A program made the position numbers and the translations under genes. A stretch of 64,000 nucleotides of DNA, taken from positions 15,996,001 through 16,060,000 of the forward strand of contig OZ316897.1 of NCBI GenBank assembly GCA_973895155.1, in the 5' to 3' direction. The number at the start of each line of letters is the position of its first letter. The first letter of the stretch is position 1. Under the pieces are notes generated by a model. The model had not been told where the DNA came from, ran no database searches, and was given only the letters and a program-made list of their open reading frames with translations. Below, in pieces: positions 1-11,340 of the stretch. This DNA comes from Marsupella aquatica. Lineage: Eukaryota > Marchantiophyta.

Positions 1-1165
1 TCTGCTCCCATGGATCACCAAAATGTTGTCTGCTCCTATGGACCACCAAAATGTCCTCCATGGTAGTTTTGGACTCATAACATTATGAGTACTAAAATAA
101 TTTTACCTTTTACACATGCAATGCAACTAGAGAATCTTAGGAGATGAACAAAATACAAGCCCAAAATAATATTTAGTAGTAAGTAAACACAATGAACATT
201 TTTAGAAGAAGACCCTCAACCAAAATGACCAAAACTTCATTATGACTTTGATGATAGTGTAGCTTACCTACTCCTCTAGCATATCCCAAAATTAATAAGC
301 ATTTGAATTTATGAGTATGAAGTTATTACAACTGAACTCAAATTTTGGGAAATATGGTCCATGAGGGTTTCAAGACCAACCTTGTGGACAATGGACAGCT
401 TCAAATTCCATGACTATAGGTTGTTGCCAGCCTATTTTTTTAATTTTTGAGGTTTTCCTTTAATTTTGCCTAATGTCAGCCTTGTGTGAGTGAGACAATG
501 CTTATTCCTTATTCCTTATGTGGTTTTCCTACATTATTTTCTGACCCTCAGATCTCTATGGATTTAAGGATGACAATAGATTCTGACTAATTAAGTCTAT
601 GGTTAGGTGGAAAACAGGTTAATGGAAGGCAGAAAACCTAGCTAATTCTCACCAATAAAAAAGACCATTGTTGCCCCTGTTTCCTCCTTTATTTTATTTT
701 TCTTATCTTAATCCACTCTTCCTGCAGAAGTGAAATTGAAGCTAGTATAAACCACAATGTTGGACCCAGAGCTCCCGTTTGGTGGTCCATGGGATTATGG
801 GGCCCATACCTTGATGATTTTGAGAACTGACGTTAGCACCTGCAAGACAACTATTTCACTTTAACACAATGAAAATTTTGGGTTTGTGTTTTTTTATGTC
901 TCGTTCTCATACAAACCCAAAAATTCCATTTAAACACAATGAAAACTAATCTAGTGAAACTTACCCCACCACAGATTATGATTAAAAACTCAACTAAAAT
1001 GGCCAAACTGTCTCTTTGATAGACATGTAGCTTACCTACTCTTCTAGCAAAACTATCAAATTTTGGAGTTTATGAATATTAAGTCATTGTAATTATACTC
1101 AAATTTTGGAAAATGTGGTCCATGGGGGTTTCAAAGGCTAGCACTGTGGTCCATGGCTTGGGGGT
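1..1165. repeat. Dispersed repeat family A, two direct copies (about 48-372 and 778-1130)
   Basis: Two diverged copies of one AT-rich unit of about 330-350 bp lie here in the same orientation. A third copy lies inverted at about 10345-10680. Shared landmarks in order are a 'tccatgg' start, a 'gcccataac..tgatga' block, a 'caactag..gagac' block, 'ctcaaccaaaatgg', 'gtgtagcttacctactcttcta', and an end reading 'ctcaaattttgg' followed by 'ggtccatgggggtttca'. The start and end carry similar 'ccatggg' boxes in direct orientation. No open reading frame is conserved between copies, so this is probably an old non-autonomous element. No gene is visible in this stretch. Confidence 0.6.
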
Positions 1166-1222
1166 CTCACTAAATGGAGGCCTCCCCATCACCTGCTACA
1201 TTTTTAGGCCTCAAACCCTCTA
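1166..1222 (-). repeat. Dispersed repeat family B, severed right end
   Basis: Read on the minus strand this matches the 3' part of the family B copies at about 20100-20145 and 20505-20575 ('gaggcctaaaaa', 'gtgatggggaggcct', 'tagtgag'). The left part of the same copy lies at about 2726-2960, so the copy is split by the GC-rich insertion between them. Confidence 0.5.
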
Positions 1223-2719
1223 GTGGTGGACCTAGCCACCCAGCGCCCTCACCAATCCCAGCACTTGCGTCTAAGTGCCCTTGGTGCCTGAACGCCTCCA
1301 CGGAATACCTCGAGCAAGCATCCAAGTGCCTCTAGCACCACCAGCGGCCACTCCCATACGAAGCCGCACTTGCTCACCTACACGACCGCTACTCAACGGT
1401 CCTCACTGTCTGCACAAACAACCAAGCACCTCGGTAAGTAACCCCCCCCCCCGGATCTAGAACTTGCCAAGTCTAGCATCCTAACTCAAGCTCAACAGAC
1501 ATTGGTAAATAGGTCAGCGATAGATCCTCCCGATGCCATAAGCCGGAACCAGAACCCACGCCCACTGTCCGTCCAGGACAGCTCCTTCCTTGGGCGCGGC
1601 CCGGGTTCCCCCTCATACCTATCCATCACCAACTGACCGCCCTGACCTCAGGACATGCTCATGGCCCAAATAGCGTAGCTTGTCCTAAAGCTTGTCCCAA
1701 GCTTGTCCCAACACGTCAGGACCAGAACGGCCCCAACTCTAACACCGACTCCCGATTTGCCCCACTGATGGTCTAGGGACCGAGCGCTCTTGGGACTCAG
1801 CCTCCATACCTACTTGGCCTTGCCTCCCCAACGCAAGCTCTCTTGGGAGACTGAACGCGGCTTGGCTGCTGTTCGGCAGGTTTTGGTACATGGGCGAGCT
1901 AACACCCGCAAACCACGAGAACCCATGGCACCCCCAGACCCAGCTGAGCTCAGGAGGGCGTAGCCCTTCTCAAGAGCTTTCCAACGCACCTAAGAAGTAC
2001 TCCAACGGACTTCCCGTTGGGAAGATATCGTCATTTCCGTTTGGCGGTTTCCCTTAGTGTCGCGACCGCCGCGGCTCACGACTCCGGTTCGCCCTTAGCC
2101 CCCAGGGAGACACCACTCCCCTCATATATGCTTCTGGAGACCTGCCACCCCCGGACCAGCTTTGGTCCCTAAACATTTGGCCCCCAACCCGGATCCCATC
2201 GCGCATAATGGGCGCGCCACCAACTGGCAACGCCCATAACTTTCTTGATAGGCATCCGCAAGCGGAGTGCCTTAGCCCGTTACGACCGGGCCAACCCAGT
2301 GCTCATGCCTAGGCCCTCAGGTCTGATCGCCGCTTGGGGCCCCCGACCGGCCCAACCCGTCTCGGGCCACAACTTGCGCCCCAGGCGTCCGTTGCCAATG
2401 ACATCAACTCCATTGGCCTTGGGCCCAAGAGGAGCTCACTCCCAAGCCCTCAGAACTCAAAGCCCATCCGATGGTCCGGTCGGCCACCCTTGAGCCCGGC
2501 CCATTTCCCCTTGACCCAACCAGCCATAGGCTAGTCCAAGTCCTTAGTGTGTGTCCCCAGCTTGGCCCTTTGCCTCGCTAGTGCCACGTCTCATTGCCCA
2601 CAAGTCTCCCCATGCTAAGTCCTCCCCGGATGGCCTATCCGGGCCTGGACCATAAGGGAGCTCGGCGTCGGAGTCAGCGACGCCGGAGCTAAGTGTTAAG
2701 GTAGTCGAGTTCCGCGACT
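1223..2719. mobile_element. GC-rich insertion of about 1.5 kb splitting a family B repeat
   Basis: Base composition jumps from AT-rich to clearly GC-rich between these limits. The segment sits inside a dispersed repeat that is uninterrupted at about 20 kb. The same 6-mer CCTCTA occurs immediately before it (1217-1222) and after it (2720-2725), consistent with a target-site duplication. It contains a poly-C run near 1443 and only short unconvincing ORFs on both strands. I see no LTR pair and no transposase. The call rests on the interrupted repeat plus the short duplication. The superfamily is unknown. Confidence 0.45.
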
Positions 2720-2725
2720 CCTCTA

Positions 2726-2960
2726 AACTGTAAAAATATATATATATATAATAATTCAACCCCTATAAAGTTAAAATATTCTTGAAATATTCCAAAATTT
2801 TGGTTAGAAGGACCCTAATGTTCTTATAAGTTTGAGAATTGGATTTAAAAGCCTTTATTATTCTTCTGAGAAAATTCATAAATCTTTCTTTTGAACCAAT
2901 AAAATGATCCTATCCTTCGTCGCACGTGATGTGCCATTTTTGTGGAAATGAAACCCCCAA
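2726..2960 (-). repeat. Dispersed repeat family B, severed left part
   Basis: On the minus strand this follows the same order as the two plus-strand copies near 20 kb: 'gggtttcatttccacaaaaatgg', 'cacgtg', an 'aatcc' block, 'gaaatattccaagaatattt' and 'taggggttg'. An (AT)n microsatellite at about 2733-2752 lies at the inner edge. It is non-coding. Confidence 0.5.
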
Positions 2961-3203
2961 GGTCCATGGGGGCTTCAAATTCTATAGAAGTACTCTAAAT
3001 TACCCATGTATTCATTTCATAACAGGGGGCATCTTCATATACTATTTACATAAATGAAAGACCATACTATATTTCTGGGAATTTGCAGGTCCCCATCATC
3101 TTCTCATTCATTCACCATACAGAGGATCTACAAAACTCAAAAAACTTCCTCTAAAAAGTGGCCTAATAGCCATATGTACCTACCCCAAGGATTAAGAGTA
3201 GTA
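2961..3203. other. Intergenic, no gene seen
   Basis: AT-rich sequence without recognisable coding potential. A 'ggtccatgggggcttca' box related to the family A and B edges occurs at about 2961-2977 and again near 8051. Confidence 0.4.
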
Positions 3204-3234
3204 ATGGGAGAAGGCAAGTCATAAGGGAGATCCA
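3204..3234 (+). repeat. 31-bp direct repeat, left copy
   Basis: The 31-bp block beginning 'atgggagaaggcaagtcata' is identical to 4851-4881. The flanking bases on either side differ. It could be a long target-site duplication bounding the 1.6 kb segment between the copies. Confidence 0.7.
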
Positions 3235-3629
3235 ATTATTTTCGACATTGCTATATGGTGAAGCACAGTTACGTTTTTTTTCCATATTTTTTTTTGGTAT
3301 AAATTAGAGTTTTAATGTACTCTTACAATAAGACACTTATCAGAATAGTTACCCTATGGATGATTTTCAAACCCCTTTTGCCAAAAAAATAATCCTTGCT
3401 TTTGATTTAATTTTTTTACCCCTTTTAGGAAAATGTAAGGTTAGATATAACCCCAATCCCCAACAATGTCGTGAATTTTTTCTGAGACAATTTCACACAG
3501 ACCAGATCAGTGCAATGGTGGGAAATTTTTCCGAGACATAAGTATTGCAATTGCTTTTTCCGCAAAGCCTTCCAGCTGCAGTTGGCTCTTTTCTTAAGTT
3601 TGTTTTCAGTCTTTAAGCCGCCCAAGCAC

Positions 3630-3692
3630 ACTCTGCCAGGGAATTGAACCCTGAATTGTCCAGTGAACACTGGACAGCCTTCCAAGCAGAGT
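3630..3692 (-). other. tRNA-like fold lacking a D arm
   Basis: Read on the minus strand, a perfect 7-bp acceptor-like stem (ACTCTGC/GCAGAGT) encloses two hairpins. One is an 8-bp hairpin (GTCCAGTG/CACTGGAC) with a 2-base loop. The other is a T-arm-like hairpin (CAGGG/CCCTG) with a 7-base loop. The T arm contains GGTTCAATTCC, an exact match to the RNA polymerase III box B consensus. There is no D arm or clear box A, and the middle hairpin does not leave a normal anticodon loop. It is therefore not a functional canonical tRNA. A tRNA-derived relic or a SINE-like head is possible. Confidence 0.4.
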
Positions 3693-3879
3693 AACCCATC
3701 TAAACCCACCAGTCTCTCTCTACAAATTTATTAATCATTGGCCACAACACTTACGGAGGCTGAGCTCTATGCACCCTCTTGAAGACAAGGACAATACACA
3801 GCCAGGAGTAAAAAACTAGCACAACACACTCAGGTCCATGTGTAGAGCTAAGAGTTTAAAAATAAGCACAATACACTGA

Positions 3880-4640
3880 GACTGAGAGCACGACAGTTGT
3901 CCCTGAGAAGATCGAACAAGTTCAATTTCTTCAAAGTGTAGTCTCGATGCAGACCACTAAAGCATCCGGACTCGGCTGCAACGATGAGCCGCACTCTCAT
4001 TGATCTGATCGTCCTGGAACATAAAAAGTTTCCTTCTTCTGGACATCGAGCTGCAGCATCAAGACAGGCAGCATTCTGGACATCACCATCGCTCCATTCT
4101 CAGAAGTGCAGCATCGAGAGGGAGAGAGCATCGATCATCCAGGGAGAGAGCATCGATCAGCCAAGGAGACATATATTGAGATCGAGTCCGCAACAGTGAG
4201 GCGCAGCAGCAACCGACATCGAGCTGCAGCATCAAGAGAATCGAGAGGGAGAGCATTAATCAGCAGCAACCATTATTGAGCATCAGGCCTGGACCCAGCA
4301 ACGACCAACAATAGCAGCAACTCAAGCATCCCAAGCCCAGCTCGCAATACAGCATCAACGATACAGCGGAGACGGCAGCTCAATCCCAAGCCCAACTCAC
4401 GATACAGCAACCACGATACAGCAGCGACGGCAGCAGCAATCGAGAGCATTGAGAGGCAGCAGTGACATCGAGAGCAAGCTAGCCTGAGGCCGAAAGAGAG
4501 TAGAGGAGCAGCACCCCAAGCACGAGCAGAGAGCCACGAGGAGACCACACAAAACACAGATGCGCCACGAGAGAGAGCTCCGACAAAAGGAGAGTATGAG
4601 CCTGAGATTAGCACTTCGGCCAGGAACGAGCCTGATCAGC
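3880..4640. repeat. Low-complexity AGC/ATCGAG-rich degenerate repeat
   Basis: Words such as 'cagcatcgaga', 'gagagcatcgatca', 'cagcagc' and 'cacgatacagca' recur irregularly. Several overlapping frames stay open on both strands because of this composition. None resembles a protein, so I treat the region as degenerate repeat DNA. Confidence 0.5.
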
Positions 4641-4850
4641 ATTTTGGCCAGGACTCTTTAGCCCTAAACTCCACAGCCTGATTAGTCGTCGCCGTTTCAG
4701 CACTTGCCGCCCTAAACTCTCTGCATTCATCTCACAGCCCTAATCTTTTATATTTCCTTTAAACTCGTATACGCCCTAAACGTGTACACTCGTATACAAT
4801 GTTTCCGCTACAAGACAAAACACAAACGAGTTCTAGGATGAGCCCCCTAT

Positions 4851-4881
4851 ATGGGAGAAGGCAAGTCATAAGGGAGATCCA
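4851..4881 (+). repeat. 31-bp direct repeat, right copy
   Basis: Identical to 3204-3234; see that entry. Confidence 0.7.
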
Positions 4882-7800
4882 TACATAAAAGGGTATCTCA
4901 AAGGACAGTTGTACCTGAGTTACGAGACATAAAATGCACTTATGGTCAGGACATAATAATTATAAGTTACCAAAATATGTATCCCATAAGGTTGATATGT
5001 CCAAAAAATTAAAAGTGTAACCAAAATGTTACAGGAGAACTTTGGCACTCCCTAATCTCTTTGTAAATTGTAGTACAGTATGGCAGGTACCCAGAAAAGC
5101 AGGAGAAAGCTAAACTTTGGACTTGTAGAGAATGGAAAGACAGGTGGGAGTGTACTTATCACACATTACCAGACAAGTTTGGGATCCAGTTAGACAATGG
5201 GAAGAATAACCAAGTTCTATCCAGTAAATTTTCGTCTAGAGAAAAGGGGAGAAGGTTATGAAAAGGGGACAAAAGACAAAAATGTATCACTATATTGCTT
5301 TGACCTGACCTTGGTGGACATCAGGGCCACTTTACAAGACGGGCGCGGCAAGTTGAGTGATTTCTACCAGGGCTATAACAGAGCCCGACTTTTCGTGTAC
5401 GATAAGACTCTATATATTACTTTTGTCCAGCATGTCTTAAGTTTTAGTTCTCACCGCCAGATAGTCATGCTCCTGCTTGTAAATGGGTTGTGTGCCAAAC
5501 CACTTCAGGTGGGTTGAATGTGTATATTAGTGGATTCTACGTATGCTAAACTGCTGTGGGCAGGTCATAGTGACATGCCCACAGGTGCTTCTCAAGGTGC
5601 TTGTGGTAGTTGAAGGAATCACATAAAAATACCAAAATATAACCCAGGGGTCTTCCCTGCCTGCAAGATAGTTGTGCTGCTTGCTCAAGGAGGCTTACTT
5701 TCAAAATAGATTAACTACCAAGACAAAGTCTTTTGCGCAGGTTGTTTAAATTGCAAAGGGCCAATAACAATTACATCCTAGAATTGACAAGGACTTTGTT
5801 CTTAACCTTCACTTTTCATCTTGTGACTTAATTGATCAATTGGTGATCATCTTGTGACTTGATCAAGCCAACATCACTCTGTCCCTTTTGCTTGTCTTAT
5901 TTTATGTTGGTTACCACCTATTACACTACAAGGACAAGGCCTGTAATTTGCCAACAGTTCGTTTAAACTATAACCATATCTACCCTAGTTTGCGGACACC
6001 TTATGAGCCCCACTTGTCATCCTCAGGCTTCATGGTGCAATTTCAGCATAAGAAGATGCTTTTGCTTGTCTTATCTTGTGTTATTTACATACAAGGTAAT
6101 TCAATTCAGTTTTATTTTATTTTTGCTGGGGAGGCAAGAAAGACAGGGAAACCCATTATCAACTATAATTATACACACATGAAACCCAAGCGAAGTTCTT
6201 TTGAACATGTTGCTCAATTTGGGCACTAGCATTAAGGGTGGCTTCACAAGATCGACGTTGGGCAGGACGTTGGGGCCGTTTTGCAGTTTGTCCACCACTG
6301 AAATCCAATCTCTTGGACGTTTTATATGTTAAAATAGTGTCCCTGGGCTAAAAGAGAGTTTGGACTCCATTAGGGCCCCATGCATCGTCTAAAGCAAACA
6401 ATTCATGTGAGGCTGAAACAGTTTTCTCAGAGACAACTTGGGGACCCACTCCACCTAAAAGTCACCACACTCTTTAGGCAGCGTCTTCGACTTGCTCTGG
6501 TGGGAGACAGTCCCAATTAAAGCTGAGAGAAAAACTCTGACCACTGCCTTGATGTTCAAGTTTGGCAAAGCAACAAAGCTTCACTGACATGGATGACTGA
6601 TAACTTATGGGGTTAACAAGTCAGTGGACCTGGTTCGGAACAAATTCATTTGCTGAACTTAGAAGGGGAGTGTGCTAATTTGGCTGGTTGCTGGATAAGC
6701 ATAGCTTGATAAAATAGCATTAGTACTGCCAATAGTTCTCAAATTGGAGAAGTTTGATGACAATGTTTGAATTTGAAAAATATCATAGGCATCCTTTGCA
6801 CACAATGCCCTCCCTCTCGCTGCTTTGGGCAATGTACAGGGGCTTTCAGTACCCGTGGAATGCTAAAGACCAAAATGGAATGGCACAGACCAATATATGA
6901 GCAGATCGACCACCAATGGAACTAAATAATCTATCAACTTGGACAAACTTGTGCTTCAAGAATGGAAAAGTGGGTTTCACTTGATTTTGTGTACGGTTGA
7001 CCAAAATTCAAAAAGAAACTGTCTAGGCATATTGTATACTGAAATGCAGCAATATCTACTCAATGGACAGCCCATCAGGTCTTGGAGACCAGAAACAGAG
7101 GAAGGGTTCCAAAGAGTAAAGCCACCTTAACAACAATATCCTAGTTGATAAACACCTTATGAGCTCCACTAATCATCTGGTTGCTTGATAGCTCAATGGG
7201 TCATTGTACTTAGTACATGTCTGATTTAATTACACTCTTCACCACAATTAGTGCTACGCAAGAATTAGTGTTATTACAAAGTTAGTGTTAAATTTTGGCA
7301 AAAATTATGTTGAGTCCAAGTCACATTAATTTTTGTACGTTTTCAAAACATTTTTTCCACTTTAGTCTAAATTTCTTGTAAAAAAATGGATGATCTTGAG
7401 TCCAAAGTAACACTAATTGTTGTGGATTTTTCAGAATAGTTTTTGTCTCTCTATTTTGCCACTCTTGAGACCACAGGAACACTAATTCATGATTGTGCCC
7501 AAAAATAGTGTTAGCAGAAAATTAGCGTGACTAACACTAATTTGCGAGTAGACCCTGAAAATGGGTGCTCTCAAATTAGTGTTAGTCACACTAATTACAA
7601 TGAACAATGTAGGTATTTGAAGAGGCGATTCAATTTGCACGAGAGTAATAACAACCATGCCTAATTTTACACACATCCTTCTGAGCCCCACTTGTCACCT
7701 GGTGGCTTGGTCCTCAATTCCAACATCACTTTGTTCCCTTTGCTTGTCTTACATTGAATGTTTCCATTGTAACTTTCTCTACTGGCACGACAAGGTCTTT

Positions 7801-8200
7801 TGAACAGGTTGTTTACGGTAATAAGACAATATAGTAATTCAAATGCAGTACTATGGAATAGTTTGTAATGTAAAGTGGAAAGTAATGTGGTATGAGCCAG
7901 TACCTTGAACTTTGTAATCCGAATGCACCAGATGACTGTTGACCAAAAAAGTATGAATTATCTTACAAAAAAAAAGGTTGGTATTTGACTATAAAAAAGG
8001 CTATTCTCTGGAGCCTGCTGGTCCATCAGGGTTTTGTGAAACATTTAGGTCCATGGGGGCTTCAGTTTCGCGAGAAAAGAATTCTAACAACCAGACCCTT
8101 ATTTACAGACAATACTATAAATTACCTTGAGTAAAAATGGATTAATTAGAGTATTGTTTTTGGGGACGAGGGAAGAAATAGTCCATGGGCCAATAAATTC
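4882..8200. repeat. Intergenic, with a dispersed repeat in two or three partial copies
   Basis: No recognised gene. The phrase set 'acaaggtctttt..caggttgttta', 'ccaacatcact..tgtccctttgcttgtctta' and 'cttatgagccccacttgtcatc' occurs at about 5715-6090 and again at about 7145-7815, so partial copies of one repeat are present. Around 7240-7600 the words 'attagtgtta' and 'cactaatt' recur in both orientations and could fold back. A 106-codon frame at 5197-5517 resembles nothing I know. Confidence 0.4.
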
Positions 8201-8299
8201 TAGAGTAGCTTGTTTCTGTCTCCTCTTTTTTTTCTTTTTGTTTTTGTTTTTTGAAGGGCTAACTTTGAGATCACTATCTTTTTTATTTTTATTTTTAAG

Positions 8300-8770
8300 T
8301 TAATTTTTTAAATCCAAATGCGGAAAACCTTTAAGGAAAAAAACCAAGACAACAGAGTCCCGTCGGGGGAGGAGACAGGAGGGGAAAATCAAACCAAAGA
8401 AAGGTGGCTGAAAGCAGGAGCACACGAAGAGAGAGGAGAGACCCAGGAACCACCCCACCAAATGCCTAAAGGAAGGAGTCACCGTCAAGGGGATTGGGGG
8501 GGGGGGGGGGGGGGCGCAAGAAAAAACCGTCATGAGAGCCAAACAAATCATGGGAAGGAGATAAACCATCAGCAGCAACCAAGCCTGTCCCCAACCAGAT
8601 CCATACCGAGCAACCGTCCCATTCTTTTCCGCTGGCTGCCAAAAACCACCGGTGCCTGAGCATGATCGCCTCACCACCAATCGCCGCCCCAATCAACAGG
8701 AGCCAAGTCCCCCAGAAGGTCAATCCCGGACCCATGGACCAAGACGAATATGTCGGGTCCAACACGTCCA
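8300..8770 (-). other. G/C-rich segment with a homopolymer run, possibly a retroelement 3' end
   Basis: The plus strand carries a run of about 20 G (near 8495-8514) within a purine-rich stretch. On the minus strand the text is T/C-rich with phrases like 'tttgattttcccctcctgtctcctcccc', reminiscent of plant LINE 3' regions. A similar style of sequence occurs at about 35640-35740. Frames up to 130 codons exist on both strands but show no known domain. The call is weak. Confidence 0.2.
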
Positions 8771-10065
8771 GAATACCGAAGTCAAAGAAAACATCCGGAT
8801 AACTCTTCCATGTTCTGTCTCATCTTTGATGTACTTAATACTAGGTATTTGAATTTTTGCACTGTGATATATTCATCCATGAGGTAGTATCATTAAATCA
8901 TATGCTAAACTTGGGTGTAGAATTCTCCACGGCATGGTCTGCACCAATCGACACAAGAAGTAGGCAAGTTGAAACAGTTCTCTAAGTATGTAAGACACAC
9001 CATAACTGTTATCTAGTTAAAAACAAACTAACAAAAAGCTAAGAAGTGGACCCACATTTCCTTGTTTTCCACGTGGAGGCGAGGTGGAAGGAGTGTGCAC
9101 CCAGAGAGAGTTTACTGTAGCCGTTAAAAAATTGTCCTTTTCTTCTGAAAAATTGTCAGCATAATTTAATTTAAAATAGTATGGAGTCTCTCTCTAACCA
9201 GTGAAACTGAACGAACTCTACATTTTTAGGACCATCCCGAACAGGACTGGAGCTTAGCATAGCTCTCCTCTTATACTCTTAAAATTTTTGCATTGGGCTT
9301 TGGAAAAAAAATTAGTCAATGCATTGAGACACTTTAATTATTGAAGCCTAAATTTTTTAACGATTCTCACATGAACAACACCCCTTAGAGCATCACCAAC
9401 CGTGCTGGGTTTGGTTACTCTAATGGGGTGTTGAGCAAACCCAATAAAGAAAATGCAAAAAGTCAGGTCCAACCCATTCCCCCAAAAGCTGTAGGTTTTA
9501 AGGGACAGGGGTTATATTGGGTTACTGGAACTCTATGTGGAAGGGATTCTACAATAGCAGACTTTTGACAGGGTTCAATGCTGAGTTCTCAATATGTCAA
9601 TCTAGGGTCATCAGTTGTTGATCTCACTTGCTGATCATTGCTCTTTGCGCAAAATCCTTTCAGGGTCGGGGCTGCCTTTTAGTTGGCCATAATAGTTAGT
9701 TTGGGTATTTGTAATGTATCAAGTAAACAAAGCCCCTTAGGATTGGAGATGCTATTAGTAAAAGTGACAAAAAAAATCTTAAAAAATTAAAAATTAAATA
9801 GTAAAAGTGACAGCTACCCCTATTTCATAGCATGCGACAAGTCTAAAAAATGAGATCCATACCATGTGGACGATGTGGCAAGCAAAATGCCTCTTCAGGT
9901 CAGATGCAGTAGGCTTGTCAAAGTTGGGATTATCAGGGCAAAACACCAGCCTGCTCTGAGGGTATTAATAGGGGGACTCAAATATTGGGTTGGGACAGGT
10001 TACTCACTCTAGCTAGTATAGGAGCCAAAACCAGCATTTTACAGTTGACCCAGGCATCCAGAAAA
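8771..10065. other. Intergenic, nothing recognised
   Basis: AT-rich sequence with no convincing coding region, RNA gene or repeat array visible by eye. Confidence 0.4.
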
Positions 10066-10070
10066 ATTTA

Positions 10071-10262
10071 GGGGGGGGGAGTTCTTTTTAAAATGGAAGC
10101 ATACTTCCCAAAGTATCCTATCAGTAAAATTTGGGGTAAAGTGAGGCACTCCATGGGGTTGAAAAAATCTAGGGGGGGAGTCCTTTTTAAAATGGAAGCA
10201 TACTTCCCAAAGTACCCTATCAGTAAAATTTGGGGTAAAGTGAGGCACTCCATGGGGTTGGA
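10071..10262 (+). repeat. Tandem duplication, 99-bp period
   Basis: Two nearly identical units, each starting with a G run followed by 'agtyctttttaaaatggaag' and ending 'cactccatggggttg', are offset by 99 bp. Because 99 is a multiple of three, reading frames on both strands run through both units. Those frames are repeat artefacts. Confidence 0.85.
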
Positions 10263-10344
10263 CAAAACAACCCATATGGTCCATCTGGCTTAATTTAAAA
10301 TAAAAATAAGAGAGGAAAAACAGAATCTGAAGTTTCCAATTTGA

Positions 10345-10680
10345 AAAGGACTCCCATGGATCACATTTTCCAAAATTTGAGTTTAGTTCTAATAACTTGA
10401 TATTTATTCCTAAATTCAAATATTGTCTAGTTTTGGGGATATGCTAAAGTAGAAGAATAGGTAAGCTACACTTCCATCAAGTGACAGTGCATTTGCTACC
10501 ATTTTGGTTGAGGTTTTCATCACACATTGAGGAGGACTAAATTCCATTACATTAATTTGGGTTTACGTTTTCTTATGTCTCCTCCATCTCTAGTTGCCTT
10601 GTAGGTGCAAAACTAAAATCTGTTTTAGAACTTATAATCATCAAGTTATGGGCCTCAAACTCCCATGGTCCACCAGAATG
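10345..10680 (-). repeat. Dispersed repeat family A, inverted copy
   Basis: The reverse complement follows the order of the copies at about 48-372 and 778-1130. The 'ctcaaccaaaatgg' and 'gtgtagcttacctattcttct' blocks and the closing 'ctcaaattttggaaaatgtg' are all present. Confidence 0.6.
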
Positions 10681-11340
10681 TAATACACCGACGGGACAAT
10701 GAACACGGAGGTCCATCCTGGACAGGATCCTGGATGTAGGAGTCACTGTGTTGCCTGTCAAAGGTCCTGAAGAACCAGTCCTTGCCACTCCTACTGTCAA
10801 TAAAAAGTGCATTGCAAATCTCCACAGAATCAGCTAGCAAAAGAAAACTTTCATTTGTTTTATTACAAATTTAAAGGTTGGGATGTGAAGGGTAGGAAAA
10901 TTTATGGCCCTTGCCCTTGAGAGCCAACTTGCATGTCATGGGCCTTTCAATTTCTGGCCTTCATCACTCCCAAAGATGCTGGCTAAAAGCAGATTTTGCT
11001 TGTCCAGAAAATCCATGTATTTAAATGCTGTCTGTACTGCTCATAGTTTGCAAGTAAAGGTTATTCAAAGCACTACAGCCTCGACTACAGGAAGTTGTCA
11101 CATTTGTGCTTTTGTTTTATCCTGCAGTTTTAGGTTGGGACCTGCAAGAGTGAAAGTATCCAGCACTTGCCGTTGACAATGCCAAAAAAAACACCCTTAG
11201 TTAGGCCCGGCTTATTAGGGGTTCTCAGGCTGGTTTCTCTCCCTCAGTGACATGTTGGACCCAGTTGAGGGCCACATTATGGAGGGCCACTCAGATGCGG
11301 GTTTATCAAAGTATCGAGTGGTGTCTCACTACACTCATAT
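10681..11340. other. Intergenic, with a short repeat shared with about 21260-21360
   Basis: No gene recognised. The segment at about 11240-11300 ('ttgagggccacatt', 'gagggccactca') has a diverged partner at about 21310-21358 ('ttgagggccccatt', 'aagggccgctca'). Confidence 0.3.

Larger units (their letters stand above)
3235..4850. mobile_element. 1.6 kb segment bounded by 31-bp direct repeats
   Basis: The segment lies exactly between two identical 31-bp direct repeats, which looks like an insertion with a long target duplication. It contains T-rich tracts (3275-3300), a tRNA-like fold (3630-3692) and a purine-rich 'agcatcgag/cagcagc' low-complexity region (about 3880-4640). 'gccctaa' words occur towards its right end (about 4660-4790). 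There is no poly(A) tail next to either repeat and no reverse transcriptase, so the class is open. The reading frames of 70-113 codons here come from the low-complexity composition. Confidence 0.35.

Noticed and set aside
4273-4642. Minus-strand ORFs of 81 and 113 codons rich in Leu/Ser/Ala
   Set aside because: They are translations of a CAG/AGC low-complexity tract; two frames give equally good-looking text.
8495-8514. Run of about 20 G as a functional G-quadruplex or switch
   Set aside because: A homopolymer run of this kind is common in plant repeats and prone to assembly length error; no context supports a function.
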